Notes: generated from the letters alone by a model not told the origin. A DNA stretch of 64,000 bases from Aurelia coerulea (GCA_039566865.1 CM076943.1:34666663-34730662), one strand, 5' to 3'; counted from the stretch's first letter, positions 38,107 through 52,338 are shown. Numbers and translations are program-made.

Positions 38107-39545
38107 GACATTAGGTCTTATTTTAGCTTTACTGCATCAACAAAAATCGATTAATCAAATGTTTATTTTCTCAAAAAAAACAAAATATAAACACAAAAAG
38201 TGCGGATTAACGCACTTTATTAGTTAAAATTGGTATTGTAAAGAGTTTTGAGCTCATCTTTCTTTAAAACTTTAGTTCTGCCTGCTACTTCTTTTATCGT
38301 ACTATTTTAGTGCTGCTTGAACCATTCTTGGAAACATTACTTTAGACATTAGTTCTTTCTTTAGTCTAATTCCAGCTTGAATGCATCAACAAACATAGGT
38401 TAATTAAATGTTTATTTTCTCAAAGAACACAAAATACAAACACAAAAAGTGCGGATTAACGCACTTTATTAGCTAAAATTCGTATTATAAAGAGATTTGA
38501 GCTCATCTTTCTTTAAAACCTTAGTTCTGCCAGCTACTTCCTTTATAGCACTATATTAGTGCTGCAGGAACCATTCTTGGAAACATTACTATAGACATTA
38601 GGTCTTATTTTAGCTTTACTGCATCAACAAACATCGGTTAATTAAATGTTTATTTTCTCAAAGAAAACAAAATATAAACGCAAAAAGTGCTTGATTAACG
38701 CACTTTATTAGCTAAAATTCGTATTATAAAGAGATTTGAGCTCATCTTTCTTTAAAACTTTAGTTCTGCCAGCTACTTCCTTTATAGCACAATATTAGTG
38801 CTGCAGGAACCATTCTTGGAAACATTACTATAGACATTAGGTCTTATTTTAGCTTTACTGCATCAACAAACATCGATTAATTAAATGTTTATTTTCGCAA
38901 AAAAAACAAAATATAAAAACAAAAAGTGCGGATTAACGCACTTTATTAGTTAAAATTGGTATTATAAAGAGTTTTGAGCTCATCTTTCTTTAAAACTTTA
39001 GTTCTGCCTGCTACTTCTTTTATAGCACTATATTAGTGCTGCTCGAACCATTCTTGGAAACATTACTATAGACATTAGATCTTATTTTAGCTTTACTGCA
39101 TCAACAAACATCGGTTAATTAAATGTTTATTTTCTCAAAGAAAACAAAATATAAACACAAAAAGTGCGGATTAACACACTTTATTAGTTAAAATTGGTAT
39201 TGTAAAGAGTTTTGAGCTCATCTTTCTTTAAAACTTTAGTTCTGCCTGCTACTTCTTTTATCGTACTATTTTAGTGCTGCTTGAACCATTCTTGGAAACA
39301 TTACTATAGACATTAGGTCTTATTTTAGCTTTACTGCATCAACAAACATCGATTAATTAAATGTTTTATTTCTCAAAGAAAACAAATATAAAAACAAAAA
39401 GTGCGGATTAACTCACTTTATTAGCTAAAATTCGTATTATAAAGAGATTTGAGCTCATATTTCTTTAAAACTTTAGTTCTGCCAGCTATTTCCTTTATAG
39501 CACTATATTAGTGCTGCAGGAACAATTCTTGGAAACATTACTATA
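36419..39545 (+). repeat. HOR unit of 13 monomers, copy 1 (3,127 bp)
   Basis: Overlaps the 14-mer copy 2. Thirteen starts from 36,419 to 39,309 have partners 3,127 bp later. Markers: CTGCTGGACCCATTTTTGG, GTGCTTGATTAACGCAC, CTTAAAGAAAAGAG, AACAAATATAAAAAC with AACTCAC. Confidence 0.86.
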
Positions 39546-42500
39546 GACATTAGATCTTATTTTAGCTTTACTGCATCAACAAACATCGGTTAATTAAATG
39601 TTTATTTTCTCAAAGAAAACAAAATATAAACACAAAAAGTGCGGATTAACACACTTTATTAGTTAAAATTGGTATTGTAAAGAGTTTTGAGGTCATCTTT
39701 CTTTAAAACTTTAGTTCTGCCTGCTACTTGTTTTATCGCACTATATTAGTGCTGCTGGACCCATTTTTGGTAACATTACTATAGACATTAGGTCTTATTT
39801 TAGCTTTACTGCATCAACAAACATCGATTAATTAAATGTTTATTTTCTCAAAGAAAACAAAATATAAACACAAAAAGTGCGGATTAACGCACTTTATTAG
39901 CTAAAATTCGTATTATAAAGAGATTTGAGCTCATCTTCTTTAAAACTTTAGTTCTGCCAGCTACTTCTTTCATAGCACTATATTAGTGCTGCAGCAAACA
40001 TTCTTAGAAACATTACTATAGACATTAGTTCTTTCTTTAGTCTAATTCCAGCTTGAATGCATCAACAAACATAGGTTAATTAAATGTTTATTTTCTCAAA
40101 GAACACAAAATACAAACACAAAAAGTGCGGATTAACGCACTTTATTAGCTAAAATTCGTATTATAAAGAGATTTGAGCTCATATTTCTTTAAAACTTTAG
40201 TTCTGCCAGCTATTTCCTTTATAGCACTATATTAGTGCTGCAGGAACAATTCTTGGAAACATTACTATAGACATTAGGTCTTATTTTAGCTTTACTGCAT
40301 CAACAAACATCGGTTAATTAAATGTTTATTTTCTCAAAGAAAACAAAATATAAACGCAAAAAGTGCTTGATTAACGCACTTTATTAGTTAAAATTGGTAT
40401 TGTAAAGAGTTTTGAGCTCATCTTTCTTTAAAACTTTAGTTCTGCCTGCTACTTCTTTTATAGCACTATAATAGTGCTGCTGGAACCATTCTTGGAAACT
40501 TTACTATAGACATTAGGTCTTATTTTAGCTTTACCGCATCAACAAACATCGGTTAATTAAATGTTTATTTTCTTAAAGAAAAGAGAATATAAACACAAAA
40601 AGTGCGGATTAACGCACTTTATTAGTTAAAATTGGTATTGTAAAGAGTTTTGAGCTCATCTTTCTTTAAAACTTTAGTTCTGCCTGCTACTTCTTTTATA
40701 GCACTATATTAGTGCTGCTGGAACCATTCTTGGAAACATTACTATAGACATTAGGTCTTATTTTAGCTTTACTGCATCAACAAACATCGGTTAATTAAAT
40801 GTTTATTTTCTCAAAGAAAACAAAATATAAACACAAAAAGTGCGGATTAACACACTTTATTAGTTAAAATTGGTATTGTAAAGAGTTTTGAGCTCATCTT
40901 TCTTTAAAACTTTAGTTCTGCCTGCTACTTCTTTTGTCGCACTATATTAGCGCTGCTGGAACCATTCTTGGAAACATTACTATAGACATTAGTTCTTTCT
41001 TTAGTCTAATTCCAGCTTTACTGCATCAACAAACATAGGTTAATTAAATGTTTATTTTCTCAAAGAACACAAAATACAAACACAAAAAGTGCGGATTATT
41101 GCACTTTATTAGTTACAATTTGTATTATAAAGAGATTTGAGCTCATCTTTCTTTAAAACTTTAGTTCTGCGAGCTACTTCCTTTATAGCACTATATTAGT
41201 GCTGCAGGAACCATTATTGGAAACATTACTATAGACATTAGGTCTTATTTTAGCTTTACTGCATCAACAAAAATCGATTAATCAAATGTTTATTTTCTCA
41301 AAAAAAACAAAATATAAACACAAAAAGTGCGGATTAACGCACTTTATTAGTTAAAATTGGTATTGTAAAGAGTTTTGAGCTCATCTTTCTTTAAAACTTT
41401 AGTTCTGCCTGCTACTTCTTTTATCGTACTATTTTAGTGCTACAGCAACCATTCTTGAAAACATTACTATAGACATTAGTTCTTTCTTTAGTCTAATTCC
41501 AGCTTGAATGCATCAACAAACATAGGTTAATTAAATGTTTATTTTCTCAAAGAACACAAAATACAAACACAAAAAGTGCGGATTAACGCACTTTATTAGC
41601 TAAAATTCGTATTATAAAGAGATTTGAGCTCATCTTTCTTTAAAACCTTAGTTCTGCCAGCTACTTCCTTTATAGCACTATATTAGTGCTGCAGGAACCA
41701 TTCTTGGAAACATTACTATAGACATTAGGTCTTATTTTAGCTTTACTGCATCAACAAACATCGGTTAATTAAATGTTTATTTTCTCAAAGAAAACAAAAT
41801 ATAAACGCAAAAAGTGCTTGATTAACGCACTTTATTAGCTAAAATTCGTATTATAAAGAGATTTGAGCTCATCTTTCTTTAAAACTTTAGTTCTGCCAGC
41901 TACTTCCTTTATAGCACAATATTAGTGCTGCAGGAACCATTCTTGGAAACATTACTATAGACATTAGGTCTTATTTTAGCTTTACTGCATCAACAAACAT
42001 CGATTAATTAAATGTTTATTTTCGCAAAAAAAACAAAATATAAAAACAAAAAGTGCGGATTAACGCACTTTATTAGTTAAAATTGGTATTATAAAGAGTT
42101 TTGAGCTCATCTTTCTTTAAAACTTTAGTTCTGCCTGCTACTTCTTTTATAGCACTATATTAGTGCTGCTCGAACCATTCTTGGAAACATTACTATAGAC
42201 ATTAGATCTTATTTTAGCTTTACTGCATCAACAAACATCGGTTAATTAAATGTTTATTTTCTCAAAGAAAACAAAATATAAACACAAAAAGTGCGGATTA
42301 ACACACTTTATTAGTTAAAATTGGTATTGTAAAGAGTTTTGAGCTCATCTTTCTTTAAAACTTTAGTTCTGCCTGCTACTTCTTTTATCGTACTATTTTA
42401 GTGCTGCTTGAACCATTCTTGGAAACATTACTATAGACATTAGGTCTTATTTTAGCTTTACTGCATCAACAAACATCGATTAATTAAATGTTTATTTTCT

Positions 42501-42672
42501 CAAAGAAAACAAATATAAAAACAAAAAGTGCGGATTAACTCACTTTATTAGCTAAAATTCGTATTATAAAGAGATTTGAGCTCATATTTCTTTAAAACTT
42601 TAGTTCTGCCAGCTATTTCCTTTATAGCACTATATTAGTGCTGCAGGAACAATTCTTGGAAACATTACTATA
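39546..42672 (+). repeat. HOR unit of 13 monomers, copy 2 (3,127 bp)
   Basis: Starts 39,546, 39,784, 40,021, 40,270, 40,509, 40,747, 40,985, 41,234, 41,472, 41,721, 41,960, 42,198 and 42,436. Its last ten monomers form the first copy of the 10-mer register that follows. Confidence 0.86.
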
Positions 42673-45075
42673 GACATTAGGTCTTATTTTAGCTTTACTG
42701 CATCAACAAACATCGGTTAATTAAATGTTTATTTTCTCAAAGAAAACAAAATATAAACGCAAAAAGTGCTTGATTAACGCACTTTATTAGTTAAAATTGG
42801 TATTGTAAAGAGTTTTGAGCTCATCTTTCTTTAAAACTTTAGTTCTGCCTGCTACTTCTTTTATAGCACTATAATAGTGCTGCTGGAACCATTCTTGGAA
42901 ACTTTACTATAGACATTAGGTCTTATTTTAGCTTTACCGCATCAACAAACATCGGTTAATTAAATGTTTATTTTCTTAAAGAAAAGAGAATATAAACACA
43001 AAAAGTGCGGATTAACGCACTTTATTAGTTAAAATTGGTATTGTAAAGAGTTTTGAGCTCATCTTTCTTTAAAACTTTAGTTCTGCATGCTACTTCTTTT
43101 ATAGCACTATATTAGTGCTGCTAGAACCATTCTTGGAAACATTACTATAGACATTAGGTCTTATTTTAGCTTTACTGCATCAAGAAACATCGGTTAATTA
43201 AATGTTTATTTTCTCAAAGAAAACAAAATATAAACACAAAAAGTGCGGATTAACACACTTTATTAGTTAAAATTGGTATTGTAAAGAGTTTTGAGCTCGT
43301 CTTTCTTTAAAACTTTAGTTCTGCCTGCTACTTCTTTTATCGCACTATATTAGCGCTGCTAGAACCATTCTTGGGAACATTACTATAGACATTAGTTCTT
43401 TCTTTAGTCTAATTCCAGCTTTACTGCATCAACAAACATAGGTTAATTAAATGTTTATTTTCTCAAAGAACACAAAATACAAACACAAAAAGTGCGGATT
43501 AATGCACTTTATTAGTTACAATTTGTATTATAAAGAGATTTGAGCTCATCTTTCTTTAAAACTTTAGTTCTGCGAGCTACTTCCTTTATAGCACTATATT
43601 AGTGCTGCAGGAACCATTCTTGGAAACATTACTATAGACATTAGGTCTTATTTTAGCTTTACTGCATCAACAAAAATCGATTAATCAAATGTTTATTTTC
43701 TCAAAAAAAACAAAATATAAACACAAAAAGTGCGGATTAACGCACTTTATTAGTTAAAATTGGTATTGTAAAGAGTTTTGAGCTCATCTTTCTTTAAAAC
43801 TTTAGTTCTGCCTGCTACTTCTTTTATCGTACTATTTTAGTGCTGCTTGAACCATTCTTGGAAACATTACTTTAGACATTAGTTCTTTCTTTAGTCTAAT
43901 TCCAGCTTGAATGCATCAACAAACATAGGTTAATTAAATGTTTATTTTCTCAAAGAACACAAAATACAAACACAAAAAGTGCGGATTAACGCACTTTATT
44001 AGCTAAAATTCGTATTATAAAGAGATTTGAGCTCATCTTTCTTTAAAACCTTAGTTCTGCCAGCTACTTCCTTTATAGCACTATATTAGTGCTGCAGGAA
44101 CCATTCTTGGAAACATTACTATAGACATTAGGTCTTATTTTAGCTTTACTGCATCAACAAACATCGGTTAATTAAATGTTTATTTTCTCAAAGAAAACAA
44201 AATATAAACGCAAAAAGTGCTTGATTAACGCACTTTATTAGCTAAAATTCGTATTATAAAGAGATTTGAGCTCATCTTTCTTTAAAACTTTAGTTCTGCC
44301 AGCTACTTCCTTTATAGCACAATATTAGTGCTGCAGGAACCATTCTTGGAAACATTACTATAGACATTAGGTCTTATTTTAGCTTTACTGCATCAACAAA
44401 CATCGATTAATTAAATGTTTATTTTCGCAAAAAAAACAAAATATAAAAACAAAAAGTGCGGATTAACGCACTTTATTAGTTAAAATTGGTATTATAAAGA
44501 GTTTTGAGCTCATCTTTCTTTAAAACTTTAGTTCTGCCTGCTACTTCTTTTATAGCACTATATTAGTGCTGCTCGAACCATTCTTGGAAACATTACTATA
44601 GACATTAGATCTTATTTTAGCTTTACTGCATCAACAAACATCGGTTAATTAAATGTTTATTTTCTCAAAGAAAACAAAATATAAACACAAAAAGTGCGGA
44701 TTAACACACTTTATTAGTTAAAATTGGTATTGTAAAGAGTTTTGAGCTCATCTTTCTTTAAAACTTTAGTTCTGCCTGCTACTTCTTTTATCGTACTATT
44801 TTAGTGCTGCTTGAACCATTCTTGGAAACATTACTATAGACATTAGGTCTTATTTTAGCTTTACTGCATCAACAAACATCGATTAATTAAATGTTTATTT
44901 TCTCAAAGAAAACAAAATATAAACACAAAAAGTGCGGATTAACGCACTTTATTAGCTAAAATTCGTATTATAAAGAGATTTGAGCTCATCTTCTTTAAAA
45001 CTTTAGTTCTGCCAGCTACTTCTTTCATAGCACTATATTAGTGCTGCAGCAAACATTCTTAGAAACATTACTATA
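42673..45075 (+). repeat. HOR unit of 10 monomers (2,403 bp)
   Basis: Starts 42,673, 42,912, 43,150, 43,388, 43,637, 43,875, 44,124, 44,363, 44,601 and 44,839. The preceding copy is 40,270-42,672. The three 39.5-40.2 kb units that belong to the 13-mer are absent, so the period drops from 13 to 10. Confidence 0.86.
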
Positions 45076-45496
45076 GACATTAATTCTTTCTTTAGTCTAA
45101 TTCCAGCTTGAATGCATCAACAAACATAGGTTAATTAAATGTTTATTTTCTCAAAGAACACAAAATACAAAGACAAAAAGTGTGGATTAACACACTTTAT
45201 TAGTTAAAATTGGTATTGTAAAGAGTTTTGAGCTCATCTTTCTTTAAAACTTTAGTTCTGCCAGCTACTTCTTTCATAGCACTATATTAGTGCTGCTCGA
45301 ACCATTCTTGGAAACATTACTATAGACATTAGGTCTTATTTTAGCTTTACTGCATCAACAAACATCGGTTAATTAAATGTTTATTTTCTCAAAGAAAACA
45401 AAATATAAACACAAAAAGTGCGGATTAACACACTTTATTAGTTAAAATTGGTATTGTAAAGAGTTTTGAGCTCATCTTTCTTTAAGACTTTAATTC

Positions 45497-47616
45497 TGCA
45501 TGCTACTTCTTTTATAGCACTAGATTAGTGCTGCTAGAACCATTCTTGGAAACATTACTATAGACATTAGGTCTTATTTTAGCTTTACTGCATCAAGAAA
45601 CATCGGTTAATTAAATGTTTATTTTCTCAAAGAAAACAAAATATAAACACAAAAAGTGCAGATTAACACACTTTATTAGTTAAAATTGGTATTGTAAAGA
45701 GTTTTGAGCTCGTCTTTCTTTAAAACTTTAGTTCTGCCTGCTACTTCTTTTATCGCACTATATTAGCGCTGCTAGAACCATTCTTGGGAACATTACTATA
45801 GACATTAGTTCTTTCTTTAGTCTAATTCCAGCTTTACTGCATCAACAAACATAGGTTAATTAAATGTTTATTTTCTCAAAGAACACAAAATACAAACACA
45901 AAAAGTGCGGATTAATGCACTTTATTAGTTACAATTTGTATTATAAAGAGATTTGAGCTCATCTTTCTTTAAAACTTTAGTTCTGCGAGCTACTTCCTTT
46001 ATAGCACTATATTAGTGCTGCAGGAACCATTCTTGGAAACATTACTATAGACATTAGGTCTTATTTTAGCTTTACTGCATCAACAAAAATCGATTAATCA
46101 AATGTTTATTTTCTCAAAAAAAACAAAATATAAACACAAAAAGTGCGGATTAACGCACTTTATTAGTTAAAATTGGTATTGTAAAGAGTTTTGAGCTCAT
46201 CTTTCTTTAAAACTTTAGTTCTGCCTGCTACTTCTTTTATCGTACTATTTTAGTGCTGCTTGAACCATTCTTGGAAACATTACTTTAGACATTAGTTCTT
46301 TCTTTAGTCTAATTCCAGCTTGAATGCATCAACAAACATAGGTTAATTAAATGTTTATTTTCTCAAAGAACACAAAATACAAACACAAAAAGTGCGGATT
46401 AACGCACTTTATTAGCTAAAATTCGTATTATAAAGAGATTTGAGCTCATCTTTCTTTAAAACCTTAGTTCTGCCAGCTACTTCCTTTATAGCACTATATT
46501 AGTGCTGCAGGAACCATTCTTGGAAACATTACTATAGACATTAGGTCTTATTTTAGCTTTACTGCATCAACAAACATCGGTTAATTAAATGTTTATTTTC
46601 TCAAAGAAAACAAAATATAAACGCAAAAAGTGCTTGATTAACGCACTTTATTAGCTAAAATTCGTATTATAAAGAGATTTGAGCTCATCTTTCTTTAAAA
46701 CTTTAGTTCTGCCAGCTACTTCCTTTATAGCACAATATTAGTGCTGCAGGAACCATTCTTGGAAACATTACTATAGACATTAGGTCTTATTTTAGCTTTA
46801 CTGCATCAACAAACATCGATTAATTAAATGTTTATTTTCGCAAAAAAAACAAAATATAAAAACAAAAAGTGCGGATTAACGCACTTTATTAGTTAAAATT
46901 GGTATTATAAAGAGTTTTGAGCTCATCTTTCTTTAAAACTTTAGTTCTGCCTGCTACTTCTTTTATAGCACTATATTAGTGCTGCTCGAACCATTCTTGG
47001 AAACATTACTATAGACATTAGATCTTATTTTAGCTTTACTGCATCAACAAACATCGGTTAATTAAATGTTTATTTTCTCAAAGAAAACAAAATATAAACA
47101 CAAAAAGTGCGGATTAACACACTTTATTAGTTAAAATTGGTATTGTAAAGAGTTTTGAGCTCATCTTTCTTTAAAACTTTAGTTCTGCCTGCTACTTCTT
47201 TTATCGTACTATTTTAGTGCTGCTTGAACCATTCTTGGAAACATTACTATAGACATTAGGTCTTATTTTAGCTTTACTGCATCAACAAACATCGATTAAT
47301 TAAATGTTTATTTTCTCAAAGAAAACAAAATATAAACACAAAAAGTGCGGATTAACGCACTTTATTAGCTAAAATTCGTATTATAAAGAGATTTGAGCTC
47401 ATCTTCTTTAAAACTTTAGTTCTGCCAGCTACTTCTTTCATAGCACTATATTAGTGCTGCAGCAAACATTCTTAGAAACATTACTATAGACATTAGTTCT
47501 TTCTTTAGTCTAATTCCAGCTTGAATGCATCAACAAACATAGGTTAATTAAATGTTTATTTTCTCAAAGAACACAAAATACAAAGACAAAAAGTGTGGAT
47601 TAACACACTTTATTAG
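45497..47616 (+). repeat. 10-mer HOR, partial third copy (shift 2,413 bp)
   Basis: Matches from about 43,084 (CTGCATGCTACTTC) onward: starts 45,563, 45,801, 46,050, 46,288, 46,537, 46,776, 47,014, 47,252 and 47,489. Shared rare marks: CATCAAGAAACATCGG, GAGCTCGTC, TACTTTAGACATTAG (43,871 / 46,284), AATACAAAGACAAAAAG. The match ends near 47,616, where GTTAAAATTGG changes to GCGAAAATTCG. Confidence 0.85.
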
Positions 47617-50600
47617 CGAAAATTCGTATTATAAAGAGTTTGAGCTCATCTTTCTTTAAAACTTTAGTTCTGCCTGCTACTTCTTTTATCGCACTATATT
47701 AGTGCTGCTGGACCCATTCTTGGAAACATTACTATAGACATTAGGTCTTATTTTAGCTTTACTGCATCAACAAACATCGATTAATTAAATGTTTATTTTC
47801 TCAAAGAAAACAAAATATAAACACAAAAAGTGCGGATTAACGCACTTTATTAGCTAAAATTCGTATTATAAAGAGATTTGAGCTCATCTTCTTTAAAACT
47901 TTAGTTCTGCCAGCTACTTCTTTCATAGCACTATATTAGTGCTGCAGCAAACATTCTTAGAAACATTACTATAGACATTAGTTCTTTCTTTAGTCTAATT
48001 CCAGCTTGAATGCATCAACAAACATAGGTTAATTAAATGTTTATTTTCTCAAAGAACACAAAATACAAACACAAAAAGTGCGGATTAACGCACTTTATTA
48101 GCTAAAATTCGTATTATAAAGAGATTTGAGCTCATCTTTCTTTAAAACTTTAGTTCTGCCAGCTATTTCTTTTATAGCACTATATTAGTGCTGCAGGAAC
48201 CATTCTTGGAAACATTACTATAGACATTAGGTCTTATTTTAGCTTTACTGCATCAACAAAAATCGATTAATCAAATGTTTATTTTCTCAAAAAAAAACAA
48301 ATAATAAAAACAAAAAGTGCGGATTAACGCACTTTATTAGTTAAAATTGGCATTGTAAAGAGTTTTGAGCTCATCTTTTTTTAAAACTTTAGTTCTGCCT
48401 GCTACTTCTTTTATCGTACTATTTTAGTGCTGCTTGAACCATGCTTGGAAACATTACTATAGACATTAGGTCTTATTTTAGCTTTACTGCATCAACAAAC
48501 ATCGATTAATTAAATGTTTATTTTCGCAAAGAAAACAAAATATAAAAACAAAAAGTGCGGATTAACGCACTTTATTAGTTGAAATTGGTATTATAAAGAG
48601 TTTTGAGCTCATCTTTCTTTAAAACTTTAGTTCTGCCTGCTACTTCTTTTATAGCACTATATTAGTGCTGCTCGAACCATTCTTGGAAACATTACTATAG
48701 ACATTAGGTCTTATTTTAGCTTTACTGCATCAACAAACATCGGTTAATTAAATGTTTATTTTCTCAAAGAAAACAAAATATAAACACAAAAAGTGCGGAT
48801 TAACACACTTTATTAGTTAAAATTGGTATTGTAAAGAGTTTTGAGCTCATCTTTCTTTAAAACTTTAGTTCTGCCTGCTACTTCTTTTATCGCACTATAT
48901 TAGTGCTGATGGAACCATTCTTAGAAACATTAATAGTATTGTTAGTGTAATAGTAATAGTATAATAGTAATAGTAATGTTAATGTAATAGACATTAGGTC
49001 TTATTTTAGCTTTACTGCATCAACAAACATCGGTTAATTAAATGTTTGTTTTCTCAAAGAAAACAAAATATAAACAAAAAAAGTGCGGATTAACGCACTT
49101 TATTAGCTAAATTTCGTATTATAAAGAGATTTGAGCTCATCTTCTTTAAAACTTTAGTTCTGCCAGCTACTTCTTTCATAGCACTATATTAGTGCTGCAG
49201 CAAACATTCTTAGAAACATTACTATAGACATTAGTTCTTTCTTTAGTCTAATTCCAGCTTGAATGCATCAACAAACATAGGTTAATTAAATGTTTATTTT
49301 CTCAAAGAACACAAAATACAAACACAAAAAGTGCGGATTAACGCACTTTATTAGCTAAAATTCGTATTATAAAGAGATTTGAGCTCATCTTTCTTTAAAA
49401 CTTTAGTTCTGCCAGCTACTTCCTTTATAGCACTATATTAGTGCTGCAGGAACCATTCTAGGAAACATTACTATAGACATTAGGTCTTATTTTAGCTTTA
49501 CTGCATCAACAAACATCGATTAATTAAATGTTTATTTTCGCAAAGAAAACAAAATATAAAAACAAAAAGTGCGGATTAACGCACTTTATTAGTTAAAATT
49601 GGTATTATAAAGAGTTTTGAGCTCATCTTTCTTTAAAACTTTAGTTCTGCCTGCTACTTCTTTTATAGCACTATATTATTGCTGCTCGAACCATTCTTGG
49701 AAACATTACTATAGACATTAGATCTTATTTTAGCTTTACTGCATCAACAAACATCGGTTAATTAAATGTTTATTTTCTCAAAGAAAACAAAATATAAACA
49801 CAAAAAGTGCGGATTAACACACTTTATTAGTTAAAATTGGTATTGTAAAGAGTTTTGAGCTCATCTTTCTTTAAAACTTTAGTTCTGCCTGCTACTTCTT
49901 TTATCGCACTATATTAGTGCTGCTGGACCCATTCTTGGAAACATTACTATAGACATTAGGTCTTATTTTAGCTTTACTGCATCAACAAACATCGATTAAT
50001 TAAATGTTTATTTTCTCAAAGAAAACAAAATATAAACACAAAAAGTGCGGATTAACGCACTTTATTAGCTAAAATTCGTATTATAAAGAGATTTGAGCTC
50101 ATCTTCTTTAAAACTTTAGTTCTGCCAGCTACTTCTTTCATAGCACTATATTAGTGCTGCAGCAAACATTCTTAGAAACATTACTATAGACATTAGTTCT
50201 TTCTTTAGTCTAATTCCAGCTTGAATGCATCAACAAACATAGGTTAATTAAATGTTTATTTTCTCAAAGAACACAAAATACAAACACAAAAAGTGCGGAT
50301 TAACGCACTTTATTAGCTAAAATTCGTATTATAAAGAGATTTGAGCTCATCTTTCTTTAAAACTTTAGTTCTGCCAGCTACTTCCTTTATAGCACTATAT
50401 TAGTGCTGCAGGAACCATTCTTGGAAACATTACTATAGACATTAGGTCTTATTTTAGCTTTACTGCATCAACAAACATCGGTTAATTAAATGTTTATTTT
50501 CTCAAAGAAAACAAAATATAAACGCAAAAAGTGCTTGATTAACGCACTTTATTAGTTAATATTGGTATTGTAAAGAGTTTTGAGCTCATCTTTCTTTAAA

Positions 50601-50676
50601 ACTTTAGTTCTGCCTGCTACTTCTTTTATAGCACTATAATAGTGCTGCTGGAACCATTCTTGGAAACTTTACTATA
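47617..50676 (+). repeat. Mixed monomers around the microsatellite insert
   Basis: Starts 47,737, 47,974, 48,223, 48,462, 48,700, 48,990, 49,227, 49,476, 49,714, 49,952, 50,189 and 50,438. Units at 47,737 and 47,974 recur at 49,952 and 50,189 (shift 2,215); units at 48,462 and 48,700 recur at 49,476 and 49,714 (shift 1,014). No regular HOR period. Confidence 0.8.
48932..48989 (+). repeat. TAATAG-type microsatellite insertion
   Basis: The only sequence in the window not derivable from the monomer. The monomer at 48,700 is about 52 bp too long: after GAAACATTA the usual CTATAGACATTAG is replaced by irregular AATAGT/TAGTAA repeats, with GTTAGTG and GTTAATG interruptions, before ACATTAGG resumes. 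It is probably an expansion seeded at the TACTATAG monomer end, or a short templated insertion at a repair junction. Confidence 0.9.
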
Positions 50677-52338
50677 GACATTAGGTCTTATTTTAGCTTT
50701 ACCGCATCAACAAACATCGGTTAATTAAATGTTTATTTTCTTAAAGAAAAGAGAATATAAACACAAAAAGTGCGGATTAACGCACTTTATTAGTTAAAAT
50801 TGGTATTGTAAAGAGTTTTGAGCTCATCTTTCTTTAAAACTTTAGTTCTGCCTGCTACTTCTTTTATAGCACTATATTAGTGCTGCTGGAACCATTCTTG
50901 GAAACATTACTATAGACATTAGGTATTATTTTAGCTACATCGATTAATTAAATGTTTATTTTCTCAAAGAAAACAAATATAAAAACAAAAAGTGCGGATT
51001 AACTCACTTTATTAGCTAAAATTCGTATTATAAAGAGATTTGAGCTCATCTTTCTTTAAAACTTTAGTTCTGCCAGCTACTTCTTTCATAGCACTATATT
51101 AGTGCTGCTCGAACCATTCTTGGAAACATTACTATAGACATTAGGTCTTATTTTAGCTTTACTGCATCAACAAACATCGGTTAATTAAATGTTTATTTTC
51201 TCAAAGAAAACAAAATATAAACACAAAAAGTGCGGATTAACACACTTTATTAGTTAAAATTGGTATTGTAAAGAGTTTTGAGCTCATCTTTCTTTAAAAC
51301 TTTAGTTCTGCCTGCTACTTCTTTTGTCGCACTATATTAGCGCTGCTGGAACCATTCTTGGAAACATTACTATAGACATTAGTTCTTTCTTTAGTCTAAT
51401 TCCAGCTTTACTGCATCAACAAACATAGGTTAATTAAATGTTTATTTTCGCAAAGAACACAAAATACAAACACAAAAAGTGCGGATTAATGCACTTTATT
51501 AGTTACAATTTGTATTATAAAGAGATTTGAGCTCATCTTTCTTTAAAACTTTAGTTCTGCGAGCTACTTCCTTTATAGCACTATATTAGTGCTGCAGGAA
51601 CCATTCTTGGAAACATTACTATAGACATTATGTCTTATTTTAGCTTTACTGCATCAACAAAAATCGATTAATCAAATGTTTATTTTCTCAAAAAAAACAA
51701 AATATAAACACAAAAAGTGCGGATTAACGCACTTTATTAGTTAAAATTGGTATTGTAAAGAGTTTTGAGCTCATCTTTCTTTAAAACTTTAGTTCTGCCT
51801 GCTACTTCTTTTATCGTACTATTTTAGTGCTGCTTGAACCATTCTTGGAAACATTACTATAGACATTAGGTCTTATTTTAGCTTTACTGCATCAACAAAC
51901 ATCGATTAATTAAATGTTTATTTTCGCAAAGAAAACAAAATATAAAAACAAAAAGTGCGGATTAACGCACTTTATTAGTTAAAATTGGTATTATAAAGAG
52001 TTTTGAGCTCATCTTTCTTTAAAACTTTAGTTCTGCCTGCTACTTCTTTTATAGCACTATATTATTGCTGCTCGAACCATTCTTGGAAACATTACTATAG
52101 ACATTAGATCTTATTTTAGCTTTACTGCATCAACAAACATCGGTTAATTAAATGTTTATTTTCTCAAAGAAAACAAAATATAAACACAAAAAGTGCTTGA
52201 TTAACGCATTTTATTAGTTAAAATTGGTATTGTAAAGAGTTTTTAGCTCATCTTTTCTTAAAACTTTAGTTCTGCCTGCTACTTCTTTTATAGCACTATA
52301 ATAGTGCTGCTGGAACCATTCTTGGAAACTTTACTATA
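50677..52338 (+). repeat. HOR unit of 7 monomers, copy 1 (1,662 bp)
   Basis: Starts 50,677, 50,915, 51,137, 51,375, 51,624, 51,862 and 52,100. The second monomer is a 222-bp deleted unit. The marker CTTAAAGAAAAGAG in the first lies 1,662 bp before its next two occurrences (52,403 and 54,065). Confidence 0.89.
50915..51136 (+). repeat. 222-bp deleted monomer (class of two)
   Basis: TTTTAGCTACATCGATT lacks about 15 bases (the TTACTGCATCAACAA segment), and one A is missing in AACAAATATAAAAAC. The same unit is at 52,577-52,798 in the second 7-mer copy. Confidence 0.87.
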
